Origin: Cycas panzhihuaensis
Taxonomy: Eukaryota > Cycadophyta
DNA length: 64,000 nt
Assembly (NCBI GenBank): GCA_023213395.1
Contig: CM041465.1
Location: 108,693,741 to 108,757,740, forward strand
Direction of reading: 5' to 3'
This document shows, in pieces, positions 46,568 to 59,090 of this stretch (position 1 is the stretch's first letter; each line of letters begins with the position of its first letter). Position numbers and translations under genes: made by a program. The notes under the pieces were generated by a model. The model did no database searches and was not told where the DNA came from. It was given only the letters and a program-made list of their open reading frames with translations.

Positions 46568-47330
46568 AAGGAGGTATTACCTGGCAGAAGTCCGGATACG
46601 AGATCTAACTTTACTACTGGCATCGAGGTGGTATTGCTACTGTGTAAGATACCACACTATATCACCATATCACTTATTGTCGATGAGTGGATGGGGAGAG
46701 ACCCCCTGAATCGTTAGGATAGACTCATTAGGGAGAGAGTCGTCAACAGAGGTACCAAAGGAGTTAGGGATAGGGGCATCCGCGAGTTGCTCGGCCACTA
46801 CCATTCCCTTTGATTTCTGGTTAACGATATGGAGGTCGAATTCTTGAAGCAGGACGGCCCACCGACTGCCCCTACCCGTCAAATCCGAACGAGTAAGCAA
46901 GTATCGCAAGGGATCGGATTGAACGATCACCTTGGTGGTGTTGCCAAGCAAGTAGTGTCTGAACTTCTTGGTCGCATGGACCAAGGAAAGGCACTCCTTC
47001 TCTGTAGGGGAATAGTTAAGTTCAGTAGCCACGAGGGTGCAACTGATGAAATATATAGCTCTCTTGGTTCCTGAGTCATCCTCCTAAGCTAACATAGCGC
47101 CTAAGGACTCGTTAGTCACCGAGGTATATAGGACGAAGGGCCTATTGAATCGAGGAGGCGCTGGCATAGGAGCGAAAGTAAGGGCTTCCTTAAGTCCTTC
47201 GAAGGCCTTTTGGGTCTTGTCAGACCAGGCAAAAGGAGCTCCCTTCTTCAATAGGTTCGTGAGGGGTTTAGCGCTCACAACGAAGTCTGCTAAGAAGCGC
47301 CTGAGAAAACCAAGCCTTCCTAGAAACGAC
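46568..47330 (-). pseudogene. RNase H of the element B pol
   Basis: Frames 47084-47278 and 46670-47032 read LTNLLKKGAPFAWSDKTQKAF, FNRPFVLYTSVTNESLGAML, ATELNYSPTEKECLSLVHA, HYLLGNTTKVIVQSDPLRYL and SRWAVLLQEFDLHIV, the usual Ty3/gypsy RNase H order. One TAA stop separates the frames near 47083. The element thus has two RNase H domains. Confidence 0.88.
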
Positions 47331-48250
47331 TTAATCTATTGTTGAGTTCTATGCAGTGGCATATCAAGGATTGCTCTGACCTTGTCAGGGTCAATCTGAA
47401 TTCCTTGTTTGGACACAAGGAACCCAAGGAGTTTACCTGAGGTAACGACAAATACACACTTGAGTGGATTTAAACTAACGTGATACTTGCGGCATCGTGA
47501 GAAGATGGCACGCAAGTCGGATGGATGATGGGCCCTAACACGAGAGAGACCCATCATATCATCCATGAAGACCTCCAATGTGTTATCAATGAGGTCATGG
47601 AAAATGAAATGCATGGCTCTTTGATAAGTAGCACCTGCATTCTTAAGACCAAAGGGCATCGCCTTGTAGGCGAAGGTACCCCAAGGTGTAGTGAAGGCCA
47701 TCTTGTGGCGGTCTTCAGGAGAAATCTGAATTTAGTTATAGCCGAAGAAGTCATCCATTAGAGACATAACCTCAAATCTAGTGGTGCGATTAATAATTTG
47801 ATCGATAAATAGGAGTGGGAAGTTGCCCCTAGGATAAGCATTATTGATGTTATAGAAATCGATACATACACGAATTGCCCCGTTCTTTTTGGCAATGGGG
47901 ACAATATTGGAGACCCATTTAGGGTAGTCAATGGAAGTAATAAGCCCAGCATCCAGAAGCTTCTCAACCTCCATCTTGACGGCGGCCGAGAGCTTCAGGT
48001 GAAGGGGACGCTGCTTCTAGTGCACAGGGCAGGCGCCAGGAATGGTGGTGAGGTTATGAGTGACAATGGAGGGGTCAATTCCCTTTATGTCAGCATAATC
48101 CTATGCAAACACATCTCGAAACTCCTAGAACAGAAGGGAGTACTCCCTTATCTCATCAGGAGAACACTCCAACCTGACCTTAATGACCTTGTTGGGGGCC
48201 AAGACTACGTCTTGGGTTGCCCCCATGCACATGGCATTACCCTCCTCAAA
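47331..48250 (-). pseudogene. Reverse transcriptase of element B
   Basis: The lead-in VIKVRLECSPDEIREYSLLF and the frames 47732-47974 (MEVEKLLDAGLITSIDYPKW, NGAIRVCIDFYNIN) and 47336-47701 (MAFTTPWGTFAYKAMPFGLK, LEVFMDDMMG, CVFVVTSGKLLGFLVS) give all RT blocks. The active site reads FMDD, a gypsy variant of YVDD. Stop codons lie near 47334 and 47731 and in the segment around 48000-48130. Confidence 0.9.
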
Positions 48251-49010
48251 GTGGAGAGAGGCAAGGTCAATAGGAGGAGGTGGAATAGGAGACGGGATTG
48301 GATCGGCAAGTGTGGATCCAATCACAAGGACCTTCTGGTGACCAAGCCTGTGGTGACTAGAAGGCAAGTTGGGTGCAAAACTTGCTAGGTGCTCAAGCAG
48401 GGCTTTATCATCCTTGAAGTAATCCACCCCCTGGATGACCTTACTTCGAGTAGAGGAAGTACTAGAGGGAGTGGAAGCAACGGGACCATGATGGTCGTCG
48501 GGTTGCTCAACTTCCTCGTGGGACTCTGAAGGAGAGTTAAAAGAAGGCTCCTCAGAAGGAGGCGGCGGCTCTTGAGCCATCACCCATAGGGGGTAATGAA
48601 TGAGAAGAACTGATGATGGGTGGGTCAACATAAGCGATGACATGTGACATGCAGGAGTGGCTAGCCTCACCAATGAGAGACGTTCTAGACGGGGATCTAG
48701 AATGAGACGGATGCGACCTACTGGTGTAGAGGAAAGAGATAGGGTGAAGACAATCCTCGTCCTCATCATGTGACTTGTCATCACTAAACGAAGTGAGGTA
48801 CCTGTAACTCCCAACACTAATAGGGGCGAACCGCGTGAGACTAGGAGAAGAAGATGCAGGATCTTCTTCAGATGGGTTAGGTATGCCAATAGAGCAAGTC
48901 GAGGCGTGCGTAGAAGGACCTCGGTTTGCTAAATTGGTGGAACGAGTTTGTTTAGTAAATGGGCATTCACGGGGAATCACTCTCACCCATCCATCATGGA
49001 TGAATTTAAG
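48251..49010 (-). pseudogene. Protease-RT linker of element B
   Basis: Part of a 254-residue frame (48125-48889), rich in Ser, Pro and Glu (PPPPSEEPSFNSPSESHEEV), of unknown function. Another frame (48552-48986) holds PISVGSYRYL, shared with element A. Confidence 0.6.
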
Positions 49011-49560
49011 TTATCCCCAAAGAGTCAAGCACACGGCTCCCATTTGGTCGAGCCATGGGTGACCCAGAAGGAGGTTGTAGTCAACGTCAACATCGAGGAC
49101 TACAACATCAGCAAGAACAGTCTTGTCCTCAAGGGTGAGTGAAATCGTGACAGATCCCAAAGGGGTCTTCTCGCTACCGTCATAACCTTGGCATTGCCAT
49201 GGAACAGGTTCCAAGGTAGAGATGCCAAGCTCTTACATGACACGCAAGGGCATGGCATTGACAGAAGAACCATTGTCAACAACAGTCCTCTGAAGGGTAC
49301 AATCGGGTGTATCGATAGTGATAGTGAATGGAAGTTCCATTGACGTTCCCTTTCACCGGCGGGAGGAAGATCCTTAAGATCAAATGAAATAACGGTCTAC
49401 AACTTCGGGTAACGCCTAAAGCATGGACAGGCGCATCATTCGATCCTAAAACTTCCAGGAGGAAGGCCCGCTGCTCAGGACAACTCCTCAAAATGTCCAT
49501 CAAAGACATTCCTGCGGCAACAGTATGAAGCTCATCCATGATGGAGAAGGGCTCACCCTT
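49011..49560 (-). pseudogene. Aspartic protease of element B
   Basis: Minus-strand segments read MDELHTVAAGMSLMDILRSCP, then VVDNGSSVNAMP (D-x-G active site), and ADVVVLDVDVDYNLLLGHPWL, the flap-distal block of gypsy proteases. Frames change between the blocks. It processes the Gag-Pol polyprotein. Confidence 0.75.
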
Positions 49561-49755
49561 CGCAGTAGGCTGGGTAAGTGCCCTTCAAAAATCGTAACAA
49601 CCTAGGCATACAGGAATAACCTTGGGAAAGAGAGGTATTTTCGGAGGAAGGTTCTCTGGAAGAGGGTCAGAAGGAGCGGAAGAAGAAGAAGCTCTCGCTG
49701 CTTCCTTGGCGGCCTGAGACCGCGTAAGGGCATAAGAAAGAGTTACTTCAAGTAA

Positions 49756-52037
49756 CTAGATCACCTTCTTTCCCTTATTCTGGGGCCGCGAAGGTGATGG
49801 GGTATGACGGCTAGGGGAACGAGAAGAAGAAGACGAGTTCCAGGCACCCTTCCCTTTGTCGCGGGAAGGACGAGAATCAGGCAATCTTCCTCGGTTCCAG
49901 TTATTCTTGGTTTGGGTGTTGCGATCGCGTTCCCCATGTTCAGGGAACAGATCCTTATAAACTGGTTGGTCCAAATTAGGCCTTGAGGCTCATTTGGGGG
50001 AAGAGTCGCATTGAGGGGCATCCTTAGGATGCTGGGCCCTACAACGCAAATCATCGTGGAAGCATTCCCCATGAATGGAGGACCACTTCTTCTCGAGCGG
50101 AGGATCTGACCTTCTCACTTGAGAGGACTGGGCATTTCCATTCCTGGGGAGAGGAGCTTGAGTTGTTTGTTAGATGTACAAGATGAAGGAGCTTGAAGCT
50201 TGAGTTCCTTCATCGTATGCTCAAACGAGCCTATGGCTGATGTGAGAGGGTCTAAAGTCCTCTCAGTCGGATGAGAGGAAGACTGGATAGGTTGTGAAGG
50301 TTTGGTATCTTTGGTTGGAGGTGGTGCCTTACGTCGTTGTGAGGGCTTAAGAGGTTTCTTGAGACTGGCTTGGATCTCAATAGCCTCCAACGCCAAACAC
50401 TTGGCGATCGCAGAGTCGCATGTGGTCGTCCCCATTTTAAGGACTTCCACATGCACTTCAGAATGAAGTGCATTGACGAAGAGGTCTCGTTTCAACTCCT
50501 CGGGCAATGTTGCCTTAGTGGAGTGAAGCAAGTCATGAAATCGCCACACAAAGTCACGATTCATTTCATCGTGACCTTGTTTGAGCGAAAGGATCGACTT
50601 CATTCTGCTCTCGAACGGATGGGCTACATCAAAATAGTTGATGAACTCATCCACCAATTGCTAGAATGAATGGATGGAGTGGGCAGGGAGATGGTAAAAC
50701 TACTTAAGGGCGTCACCCTGCAAGGATTGCAGGAACAATTTCATTAAAATGTGGTCGTAAGCCCAGTAATCGATGCATGCTATAGAAAAATTGCACACAT
50801 GCTCCACCGTGTCTTGCGACGAAGTTCCATCGAATCTAGGAACTTCAGGAGGATGAGGGGGCAAATTGGTTCTTAACGCCTCAATGGATAGAGGTGTTAA
50901 CCTAAAGTCCATGAAGGGGCGTGCCCTTGCCTGGACCATAGGGTCAACGAATGATGTAGTGGATAACGAACAAGAAGTGGATGGGGGTGGCATACCCATC
51001 CCTCCTTGAGGAAACTCCCCCTGCTGGGAAGGGGCTTGGGGGTTAGTGCCTTGGAAGGGTGTCAGGTTCTCTTGCAAAGGCACAACAAATGGAATTGCAC
51101 TAGATAATGGAAAAGATGGATGCGGAACCGGGTTTTGCCCATATGGGCCACCCGTAGGTGGAGCGACCCCATATGGGTGTAGCGAATCCACTCCATAAGC
51201 TGGGAGATGGCTTCCTTTACCCTGCCCCCAAGGTTGAGAAGCATACCCTCGAGGAACGTAGAAGGAAGCACCAACGTGTTGGTTTTGAGGGTGTGTGGGA
51301 GCGGGTCCCACATGACTGGTAGCCGAAAGGTTAGTAGGACTGACAGGCCTACTAGGAAAGGTATGTGCCACATTAGGGGATGGCACATTATTTTGGCTAG
51401 GGACGAGTATGCTAACCTTCAATTGGGGGAAAGACATACCATGGAAAGATCCCGAAACACTAGGACCTTGGTGAGAAATGAAAGGTGCAACATGTGCCCC
51501 CACTACAGGAATAGGAAAGGAGCGGGACATATACGTAGGCACAAAGGGATTGGTTGTCAAAGGAAGAGTAGATGAGGATGAGGCATGCGGGGGAGGAGCG
51601 GGAGAAGAAGAGGTTCCTCTGCGAAGAGCATCCTCAAACCATCTAGGACGCGGTTGGAAGCGTGCCACGCGACGACACTCATTGAGAGCTTCAACTACGT
51701 CGACAGGAAGGGTTCCTACATACTCGTAAGAGGTAGTTGGGACCTCGAATGAAGTAGATCCCTCGGGATGCTCCTCATAAGAGTCACTGATTGAGTGGTA
51801 AGTCTCAAGAGGAATGAATCCTTCTACCGCATGGGTAGAGGGATGGACATTAAGTGAGTGATGTTGGTCACTCGGGTAATAAAGGGGGTTATCACACTCC
51901 TGGGTGGACCCCAGAATAGAGGAAGGGAAATCATGGGTTTTCAAAGTTGCGGTGTGGTAGGCCCAATCAGAAGAGTATCCCTCCATAGTCAAATCAGAAT
52001 CTGACAAAGGAAGAGGGTGATACCGGGTCTCTAACAA
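49756..52037 (-). pseudogene. Gag of element B
   Basis: The first frame (50700-52037, 445 residues) is a Pro/Ser/Tyr-rich N-terminus ending HPPEVPRFDGTSSQDTVEHV...LQSLQGDALK. After two stops the core continues at 50115-50657: EFINYFDVAHPFESRMKSI...RRKAPPPTKDTKPSQ. The C-terminus is Ser/Arg-rich (SRSPSRHTPSPSRPQNKGKK). A CFHDDLRC...H...C-like segment near 50050 may be a degenerate zinc finger. The start is the first ATG after the 5' LTR and leader. Confidence 0.85.
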
Positions 52038-52230
52038 AGGAGGTAGACCGCGTGAAGTTTACGGAAAAGCATCGCATGCAAGGGCAACTAACAATGTTAG
52101 GAAAAAGAAAGGGCGGTAAGGCACACACGTTGGGGGCTGCCCAACGAAGAGATCGAAGTAGGTAGAAAAAGGACCACAAAAAGGTAGCAAAACCAATGGA
52201 AGAGAGTGAAAATTAGCTCCCTTACTGACA

Positions 52231-52249
52231 GTCCCCAATATGGTCACCA
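52231..52249 (-). other. Primer binding site of element B
   Basis: TGGTGACCATATTGGGGAC on the minus strand, one base inside the 5' LTR and conserved with element A (18742-18760). Confidence 0.6.
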
Positions 52250-52250
52250 G

Positions 52251-54956
52251 TGGACGCGCGTCTATGGGATAGCTACCTAACTAAATAGGAATGGTAAGAG
52301 TGGTTGATAATATGATTGAGAAAGGGACCTATAAGTAGGGCAAGTACCACGCAGGGCACCCCGTACGATGGAGCGCGAGTTCAGGACCTACAAATAGAAT
52401 ATAGCTACCAAAGAGTGATCCCCCCACTTCGAACAAGAGGTGAGGAGATGTAGGGTTAGCCTGGGTTGACCTAAGGGAAGGATCCTCCCACGCTTGGATG
52501 GCCGGTAGGGGAAGGAGAGAGACCTTCGAGGGTTTCCCTAGAGCAACGAGAAATAAGGAACGATAGGCAAGCAGGCGGCCTATGGACGGGGTCACCTTGG
52601 TTATCTGGCTAAGCGGGGAACCAAGGGAACATAAGAGAGATAACCCAAGGAGGTGGGTCAAGGTATGTGCAAGCAAACTAACCAAACAGACAACAAAGAG
52701 GGAGGGAAGTTTGCATGGAAAAAGGGAGGAAAAGGTGAGAGGGAAGGTTTCCTAAGACCTTTTCCTACAGCAAAAGAAGATGCAAGTAATAAAGTAAATA
52801 AAGTATGAACCAAAGCAAGGTTGATTTCCTTTCTATTTCCAATGAGTTAATTATTACTATGTAAAGGGAATTCAAAAGGAAAGGGTGACAAAGTGGAGCG
52901 AGAGCATGTACCCAGAATGGAAGCATATCATAATGGTGATGCTCCTAGGAGGCACTCAAAACTACTCCACAAGGTGCGGTTGGCATGAAGAGTCGCGGCG
53001 GATCGGAACGAGGGGCTTCCTTACCTTCCCCAGAAAAAATACTAGAGTACCAAACCAAGGAAAGAAAGGAACCAAATACTAGTAATAAATGAAGTATAAA
53101 AGTATAATATGAATGGAAGCGCTTACCGGCAAAGGAAGAAAGGGAGAAAGGTCCTTTGCGCTTTCTGAATACCTACAAGTAAATGGCAACCTCCCCCCTT
53201 TCTAGAGAAAGGGTGCTAACATACAATGGAAAGATCCTAACAATACATGTCTATGCAAAACAAATATAAACTTAAATATGTATATGTTAGTATCAACACA
53301 ATGATGATAATATGTAAAGGAGGACAACCAAAGTAAATGGAAAGTAACCGGTAAGCCTCGGAGTGGCCCACCTCCCGTAAAGAACAACCCAACCTCCCCC
53401 AAAATCCACGAGGTAGCGAGGGTAAGGCTAAGAAAGATGGCTGGAAATAATAGCAAGAGAGTTGGAAGGAGCCAAAGAAGACCTACGATAAGCCAGGGTG
53501 CTATGAAGAGCAAATCGGGCTACCGGGAAAGGAGTTGGGCAAAGGACAAGCAATCCAAACTTACTTGAGTTACCCAGATTAAAGCACAAGCCCTCAAACC
53601 AGTACTGCAATGTGTGACAATGCTGATTTCAGTGGCTAAGGAAGGCCCAAGAAACCCTTGTTTGAGTGCCAAGGACAGCACGGGGTAAGAGGGAAGGTTT
53701 GGGGGGCTAAGAGCCACTTGAGGAGCATGGAAGGTGGTACGGAATCCACCTAGCTCTCTCCCAAATCCTATGCAACCCCTCTTTGCCATTGCCTTGAGCA
53801 ATAAATGCAGGCAAGGAGGCACTAATGACAGGAGTAAAAGAGCCTAATACAAAGAGGAAAACAACCTTAAAAAACCCAAGCAAGAGGACAAGTAAAATAA
53901 GGTATCAATTGAAAAAGAAAATAGCTCAAATCAATGAATACCTGAGAAGAGGAGGGGAGGCTCTTGCCTCAGTCAAGGGCTGCTAAGGAGAGGCTGAGAA
54001 ATCAGCCCAAAAACTGTGGTGTAGTAGGTTTAGAACCCTGCTAATAGAGTTAGAGGAAGAACACCTGTACTTGGAACGCTTAATGGCTGCCCGGGCAAGA
54101 ATCCACTGAGATCTCTTTAAAGGGACCCTATCCAAGGTGTATGAAGGGCTGGGAAGATGTCCTAGCCATACCAAAGGAGAGTTGGGCACTGGAAGAGAGG
54201 TGCAGGTCCTGTAGTAGCAGTAGAGCAGCCGAGAATAGTAGAGCACAGGGTGGTTTCCTTAAGGAGTAATCCAAAAATTGAGCAAAAGATCTCAAAAATG
54301 AGTTAGTGATGACTTAAATACCCAACCCAAACCCTAAAGTGAGCGATTAGGGCGCAGATGGTAGCGAGTTAAGTCGCGAGACATGTGGCAGTTTCACAAT
54401 AAATGCAAAAATACCATGATAGGTTTTTAAAAAATAAATTAGAACAGTCATCCCGCCGTAAAATCTGTGGTACTGCAGAATTTACTGGTAATCGCAAATT
54501 CATGCCAGATTCACCGGAGGCAAAACTGTCGGACAAACCAGTCAGGGCAAATGACAAAAAATGCTAATGGGGGGCTGAGACATCTACCTGAGGGCAAACA
54601 AGCCAACAAACGAGTCCAAAAGAGTAAAAATAAGATTCAAACAATGTGGCAAGTCAATCAAACAATGACAGGTCATCACACGGGTAGAGGTGGTGCAAGC
54701 CAAGTGGATCTTGGAGCAAGTAGGGCAGAATGCAGGAAGTGGAGTGGCCACCAGAGTGCCACACTTACTGGGAGTGTGCCCCGCTATAGTCGTCATAGGC
54801 TAAATAAGTGTAGACGAAGACAAAATCATCTACAAGGTCACAACATGCAAACATGCAAGCAAATACTCACCAAAAGAAAGCGATGACAGGGTGAGAAGCA
54901 TACCTACACTTACCTGAGTCAGTAATTCCGTATCCATTTCCAGAAGCTGGGAAATA
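52251..54956 (-). repeat. 5' LTR of element B
   Basis: 2706 bases, pairing with 38223-40914. Its outer edge reads GGGAAATA where the partner has GGAAACA. It is followed by the duplication AAAAG. Confidence 0.93.
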
Positions 54957-54961
54957 AAAAG

Positions 54962-57740
54962 AAATATTTATATTTTAGTGGGAAGTACAGATGTTAGCCA
55001 TGCAACTATAACATCAAAGCTTGTAGAAGATCCAACTCAGTTATGGCATCAGAGACTTAGGCACATGAGTGAGAGAGGACTTAAGGTGCTAATGGACAGT
55101 AAGTTGCTTTCTAACTTGTAGATTTTATATTTAACTTTTTGTAAACATTGTATTTTTAAAAAGTGGTGTAGACTTAGGTTTAAAGTAGGGAGTCACACTA
55201 GTAAAGGTGTTCTAGATTATATACATTTAGATATATGGAGACCAACCCCTACAATATCTTTTGAAAGATCATTGTACTTTGTCACATTTATATATGATTA
55301 ATCTAGAAAGGTATTGGTCTATTTTTTGAAAAAGAAATATAAAGTTTTTAGTGTGTTTAAGCAATTCAAGGCTTTGGTTGAGAAGATCATTGGTAGGTCA
55401 ATTAAATATTTAGGAACCGATAATGGAGGTGAGTTCAACTCCTTAGAGTTTAAAAACAATTGCAAAGAAGTTGGGATTGAAAGGCACAAGACCACTAACT
55501 ATACTCCAAAGTAGAATGGCATAGTTGAGTACATAAACATGACATTCTTGCAAAGAGTAAGAAGCATACTAAGTAATGGAGAAGTGGAGTAAGGCTTATG
55601 GGAAAAAGTTGTTCAAACAACTTGTTATTTGGCAAACAAGTCACCATCACTTGCAATAGACTATGAGATTCCTAAAGAGGTAAGGACTGAACATCTATGT
55701 GATTATTCAAATTTGAAAGATTTTGGTTGTGATGCTTATGCCTTGACTAATAGAAGTCAACATTCAAAGTTAGACATGAAATCCAAGAGATGTATCTTTG
55801 TTGGTTATGGTGATAGAGATGGTGTGAAGGGATACAAGTTATGGGATCCTACTGCCCACAAAATTATTATTAACAAAGATGTCACATTTGATGAATCTCT
55901 TTTTCTAAAATTAGATAGTATAAAAGTTAAACTAAAATAGGAGTAAAAAACTAAACATCAATAGGTCAAGCTTGAGACCCAGCCATCTTTCAAAATAGAA
56001 GAGTAGGAAGACCTTTTTAAAGATAAATCTGTAACAGATTTATAAGAGTATGTGGACACTCCTCTACCAACTATTCAAAGATCTACATGATTCATTCATC
56101 CACCTAATAGGTATAGCCCTTCTATTTCTATTACTTTGGTTTCTAGTGATGGTGAGCCTAGATGCTATTAAGAAGCAGTAGATGATATCCATAGTAAGAA
56201 GTGGAAGTGGGCTATGTAAGAAGGGATAGATGCTTTGAAGAAAAATAATTCATGGGATTTGGTAGAACTTCCACATGATGAGAAGATTGTTAGTTACAAG
56301 TGGGTTTTCAAGATGAACATGGGTTTTGATAGAAGGGTTGATAGATACAGGGCAAGACTGGTGACTAAAGGTTTTACACAGAAAGTAGGTATTGACTTTC
56401 ATGAGATTTTTTCACTAGTTGTCAAATTTTTTTTAATTCAGGTTATATTAGCATTGGTAGCTTCTCTTGATTTGAAGTTGGAGTATTTAGATGTAAAAAT
56501 AACTTTTCTATATGGAGATTTAGATGAGGATATCTATATAGATCAACTAAAAGGGTTTGTACAAGATGGTAAGAAAAGACTTGTTTGTAGACTCAGGAAA
56601 TCATGTATGGCCTAAAGCAATCACCCAGGCAATAGTACAAGAAGTTTGATGCCTTTGTAGAGAGCTAAATTTTCAAAAGAAGTGAGTATAATTATTATAT
56701 TTCTTTAAATTCTTAGATAATGTCTTATTCATTATCTTGATATTATATATTAATGACATACTAATTAGAAGTAAGAGCATGGAAGAAATCAACAAGTTCA
56801 AGGCTTAATTGGCTATAACTTTTGGTATGAAGGATCTAGAAGCTATAAAATAAAGTTTAGGTATGGAGATACATAAAGATAAGAAAAATGGTAAGATATG
56901 GTTATCACAGAAGAAATATGTGGAGAAGGTGCTAACCAAATTTGGTATGGCAAATGTGAAACCAATGAGTATCCTGTTGGCTTTCTACTTCAAGCTTTCT
57001 TTGAGTATGAGTCTTAGTAATAAAGAAGAAAAGTATTATATGTCTCATGTGCCATACGTCAGTATAGTAAGAAGTTTGATGTATACCATAGTATGTACAA
57101 GACCTAACATTTCATATATAGTTCATCTAATTAGTAGGTTTATGGCAAATCCAAGAAAGAAACATTGGGTAACAATGAAATGGGTGCTTTAGTATTTAAG
57201 GGGCATAAGTGACTATTGCATCAACTTTGGAGGTATAAGTAATCAAGTTTATGGATATATTGATTCAGATTTTGCAGGAGATTTAGATAAGAGAAGGTCT
57301 ACTTCAGGTTATGTATTTACTCTTGTAAATGGTTTAGTTAGTTGGATGTCAAAATTATAGAGTACAATTACATTATCAACTACAGAAGTAGAATATGTTA
57401 GTGTAGCACATATTTATAAAGAATAAATTTACTTGTAAGGTCTATTGGTTGATCTTAGAAGGAAACAGGTAAAGGTAAAGGTATTTTATAATAGTTAAAG
57501 TGTCATTTATTTAGTGAAGAACCCAACCTATCATAGTAGTACAAAGCATATTGCTCTTAAGTAGTATTTTGTTAGACAGGTTGTGGACGTAGGTGGGGTG
57601 GTACTTAAGAAGGTTAATGCAAAACAAAATTGTGTTGACATGTTCACAAAATCAGTACTATTGGAGAAGCTCAAATAGTATTTGACTTCTCTTGGCTTAC
57701 AGAAAAGGTGATAAATGGTCCAAGAAAGATATCGGGTAAA
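54962..57740 (+). pseudogene. Copia 1 pol, second part: integrase, RT, RNase H
   Basis: It opens RNIYILVGST, then LWHQRLRHMSERGLKVL and the integrase core IKYLGTDNGGEF. The integrase tail follows (DFGCDAYALTNRSQHSKLD, KRCIFVGYGDRDGVKGYKLWD, 55629-55940). RT is at 56235-56615 (NNSWDLVELPHDEKIVSYKW, ARLVTKGFTQKVGIDFHEIF) and 56863-57192, with the YxDD region reading YINDI near 56750, where an active-site Asp is replaced by Asn. RNase H has DSDFAGDLDKRRSTSGYVFT near 57266. Stops are frequent. Confidence 0.88.
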
Positions 57741-57759
57741 TTATTATGAAGGTAGAGAT

Positions 57760-58417
57760 TGTTAGATAATGTGATAACAATGTTTTGGAGGCTAAAATTT
57801 TGATAGATTAGCAGCACAATTTTCCTTCCAAACTTTTGTAGGGAATCCAAGCAGGGCATGAGCTCCCCTTAGGCAAGGGGTGCGGGGGGAGCCAGAACCC
57901 CCCTCATAAAGAGGGGGTTCATAGGTAGTAGCCCCCAACCCAAAAAGATAACACTGAAAAGTACACTAAATTGTAAAGAGAATCAGTGTCGTTTATTCAA
58001 AATATCCCAAATTATATGGTCAAGATTTGTGCCTTGTATTACTCTCTCATATAGCCTAATTTAGGGTATTTTTCTATTATGTTGATGACATTCGATGTAT
58101 TGGATGTATTATGAGGAGTTGGGTAGCTGGTTGTTATTGTTATGAGTATTCTGTTGTAGATTATATATATTTCTCCATTCTTTGATAATAAAGATCGATA
58201 TCTTTCCTATGTAGATGTTCCCCTAGTATATTGTTAGGGTTTTACCATGCTATATCTGGTATATCTATGATGTTTTGGATTTCTAAATTATTTATTATAT
58301 TATATATGGTTTAAGAACTTGCATGTTAAATTTTAGTTTCAATTCCTGTAACTAGTTACAACAATAGTTTAGATCTTGGTGGCGGTTTCTGGTTATTGGG
58401 ACCTAGTTTTCTCAACA
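57760..58417 (+). repeat. 3' LTR of copia 1
   Basis: 658 bases from TGTTAGATAATGTGATAA to TTTTCTCAACA. The purine-rich GAAGGTAGAGA just before it is the polypurine tract. Confidence 0.88.
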
Positions 58418-58778
58418 GAGTAAACTCACTGAGGAGCAAAATAAGTGGTCACTTACTAATGTTTTGTCCAATAGTAGAGGTGCACTAACCTATCAAATTC
58501 TAAGAACTTGAAAAATCTTCAAAAATAAGCTAAAAACCAATTAGAAAAATGATAAAATATCAAACAAAACTTATGTAGAATTATTCTAAAATGCTACTGA
58601 GCTACATACACCTATAAATCTTGATGAAATTTGCTAAATATATAAGTATATAAAGTATATGAAGCAAATGTATAAAATATTTAATAGAAACTATATGAAA
58701 ACTTTAGAAAACTAAGCAAATATTTGAAAAATATCACATAATATGCTATCATGATGCTCTGTAGATCAAAAATGTCAA

Positions 58779-59085
58779 TCTCTGATACTAAATGAAGGCT
58801 TGAGGATAGATCAAAACCATATTACAAGACTATAGTGATAAGCATAATAAGATTTCTGAATCAATGGTGGTGTTAAAGAATACCATTGGGCCATAAGACC
58901 ATATATTTATAGTTGAGATGTTGGGCAAGCTCACCATCGACTGACACTAATATTAAGAAATATTGTCTAAAAACTAAATATAAAAAGTACATACCTATTG
59001 ACTGATGTTAGCTGTTGGCCATCTTGCAATGTTCCAAAGCAACATTGCACACTCTTTAATTAATAAACAAACATTAACTCTAATA
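58779..59085 (-). repeat. Primer site and 5' LTR of copia 4
   Basis: The minus-strand TAGTATCAGAGA (58779-58790) is a mutated methionine-tRNA primer site two bases inside the LTR. The LTR 58793-59085 pairs with 31968-32259 and is followed by GTATT. Confidence 0.85.
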
Positions 59086-59090
59086 GTATT

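Larger units (their letters stand above)
38223..54956 (-). mobile_element. Ty3/gypsy Tat-like element B, full length
   Basis: The LTRs at 38223-40914 and 52251-54956 are near-identical along 2.7 kb and start TGGACGC. The target duplication AAAAG is exact at 38218-38222 and 54957-54961. On the minus strand the order is 5' LTR, primer site, gag, protease, RT, RNase H, integrase, antisense gene, extra RNase H, 3' LTR. Length is 16734 bases. The 45653-46567 integrase is still open; other genes carry a few stops. The Tat assignment rests on the second RNase H, the antisense ORF and the long LTRs. Confidence 0.93.
36368..58417 (+). mobile_element. Ty1/copia element 1, split by gypsy B
   Basis: The right LTR (57760-58417) and a diverged left LTR (similarity clear from about 36431, end at 36975) bracket primer site, gag, protease, integrase, RT and RNase H in copia order. 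The internal part is cut at 38222 and resumes at 54962 in the same frame context (MKALKK then RNIYILVGST). The left edge is uncertain and no target duplication was found. It belongs to the same family as copia 2. Confidence 0.85.
31968..59085 (-). mobile_element. Ty1/copia element 4, split by nested copia 1 and gypsy B
   Basis: The LTRs at 31968-32259 and 58793-59085 are alike along their length (AAGGCTTGAGGATAG ... CATTAACTCTAA) and face the same way. The target duplication GTATT is exact on both sides (31963-31967 and 59086-59090). A primer site lies inside the right LTR and gag/pol remnants inside the left. Its own sequence is about 5 kb; the rest is the insertion at about 36368-58417 in its leader. 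It is the same gag lineage as copia 3. Confidence 0.88.

Noticed and set aside
45653-48250. Endogenous pararetrovirus as the source of RT and RNase H
   Set aside because: A full integrase with the D,D,E core, paired LTRs and a target duplication show an LTR retrotransposon.
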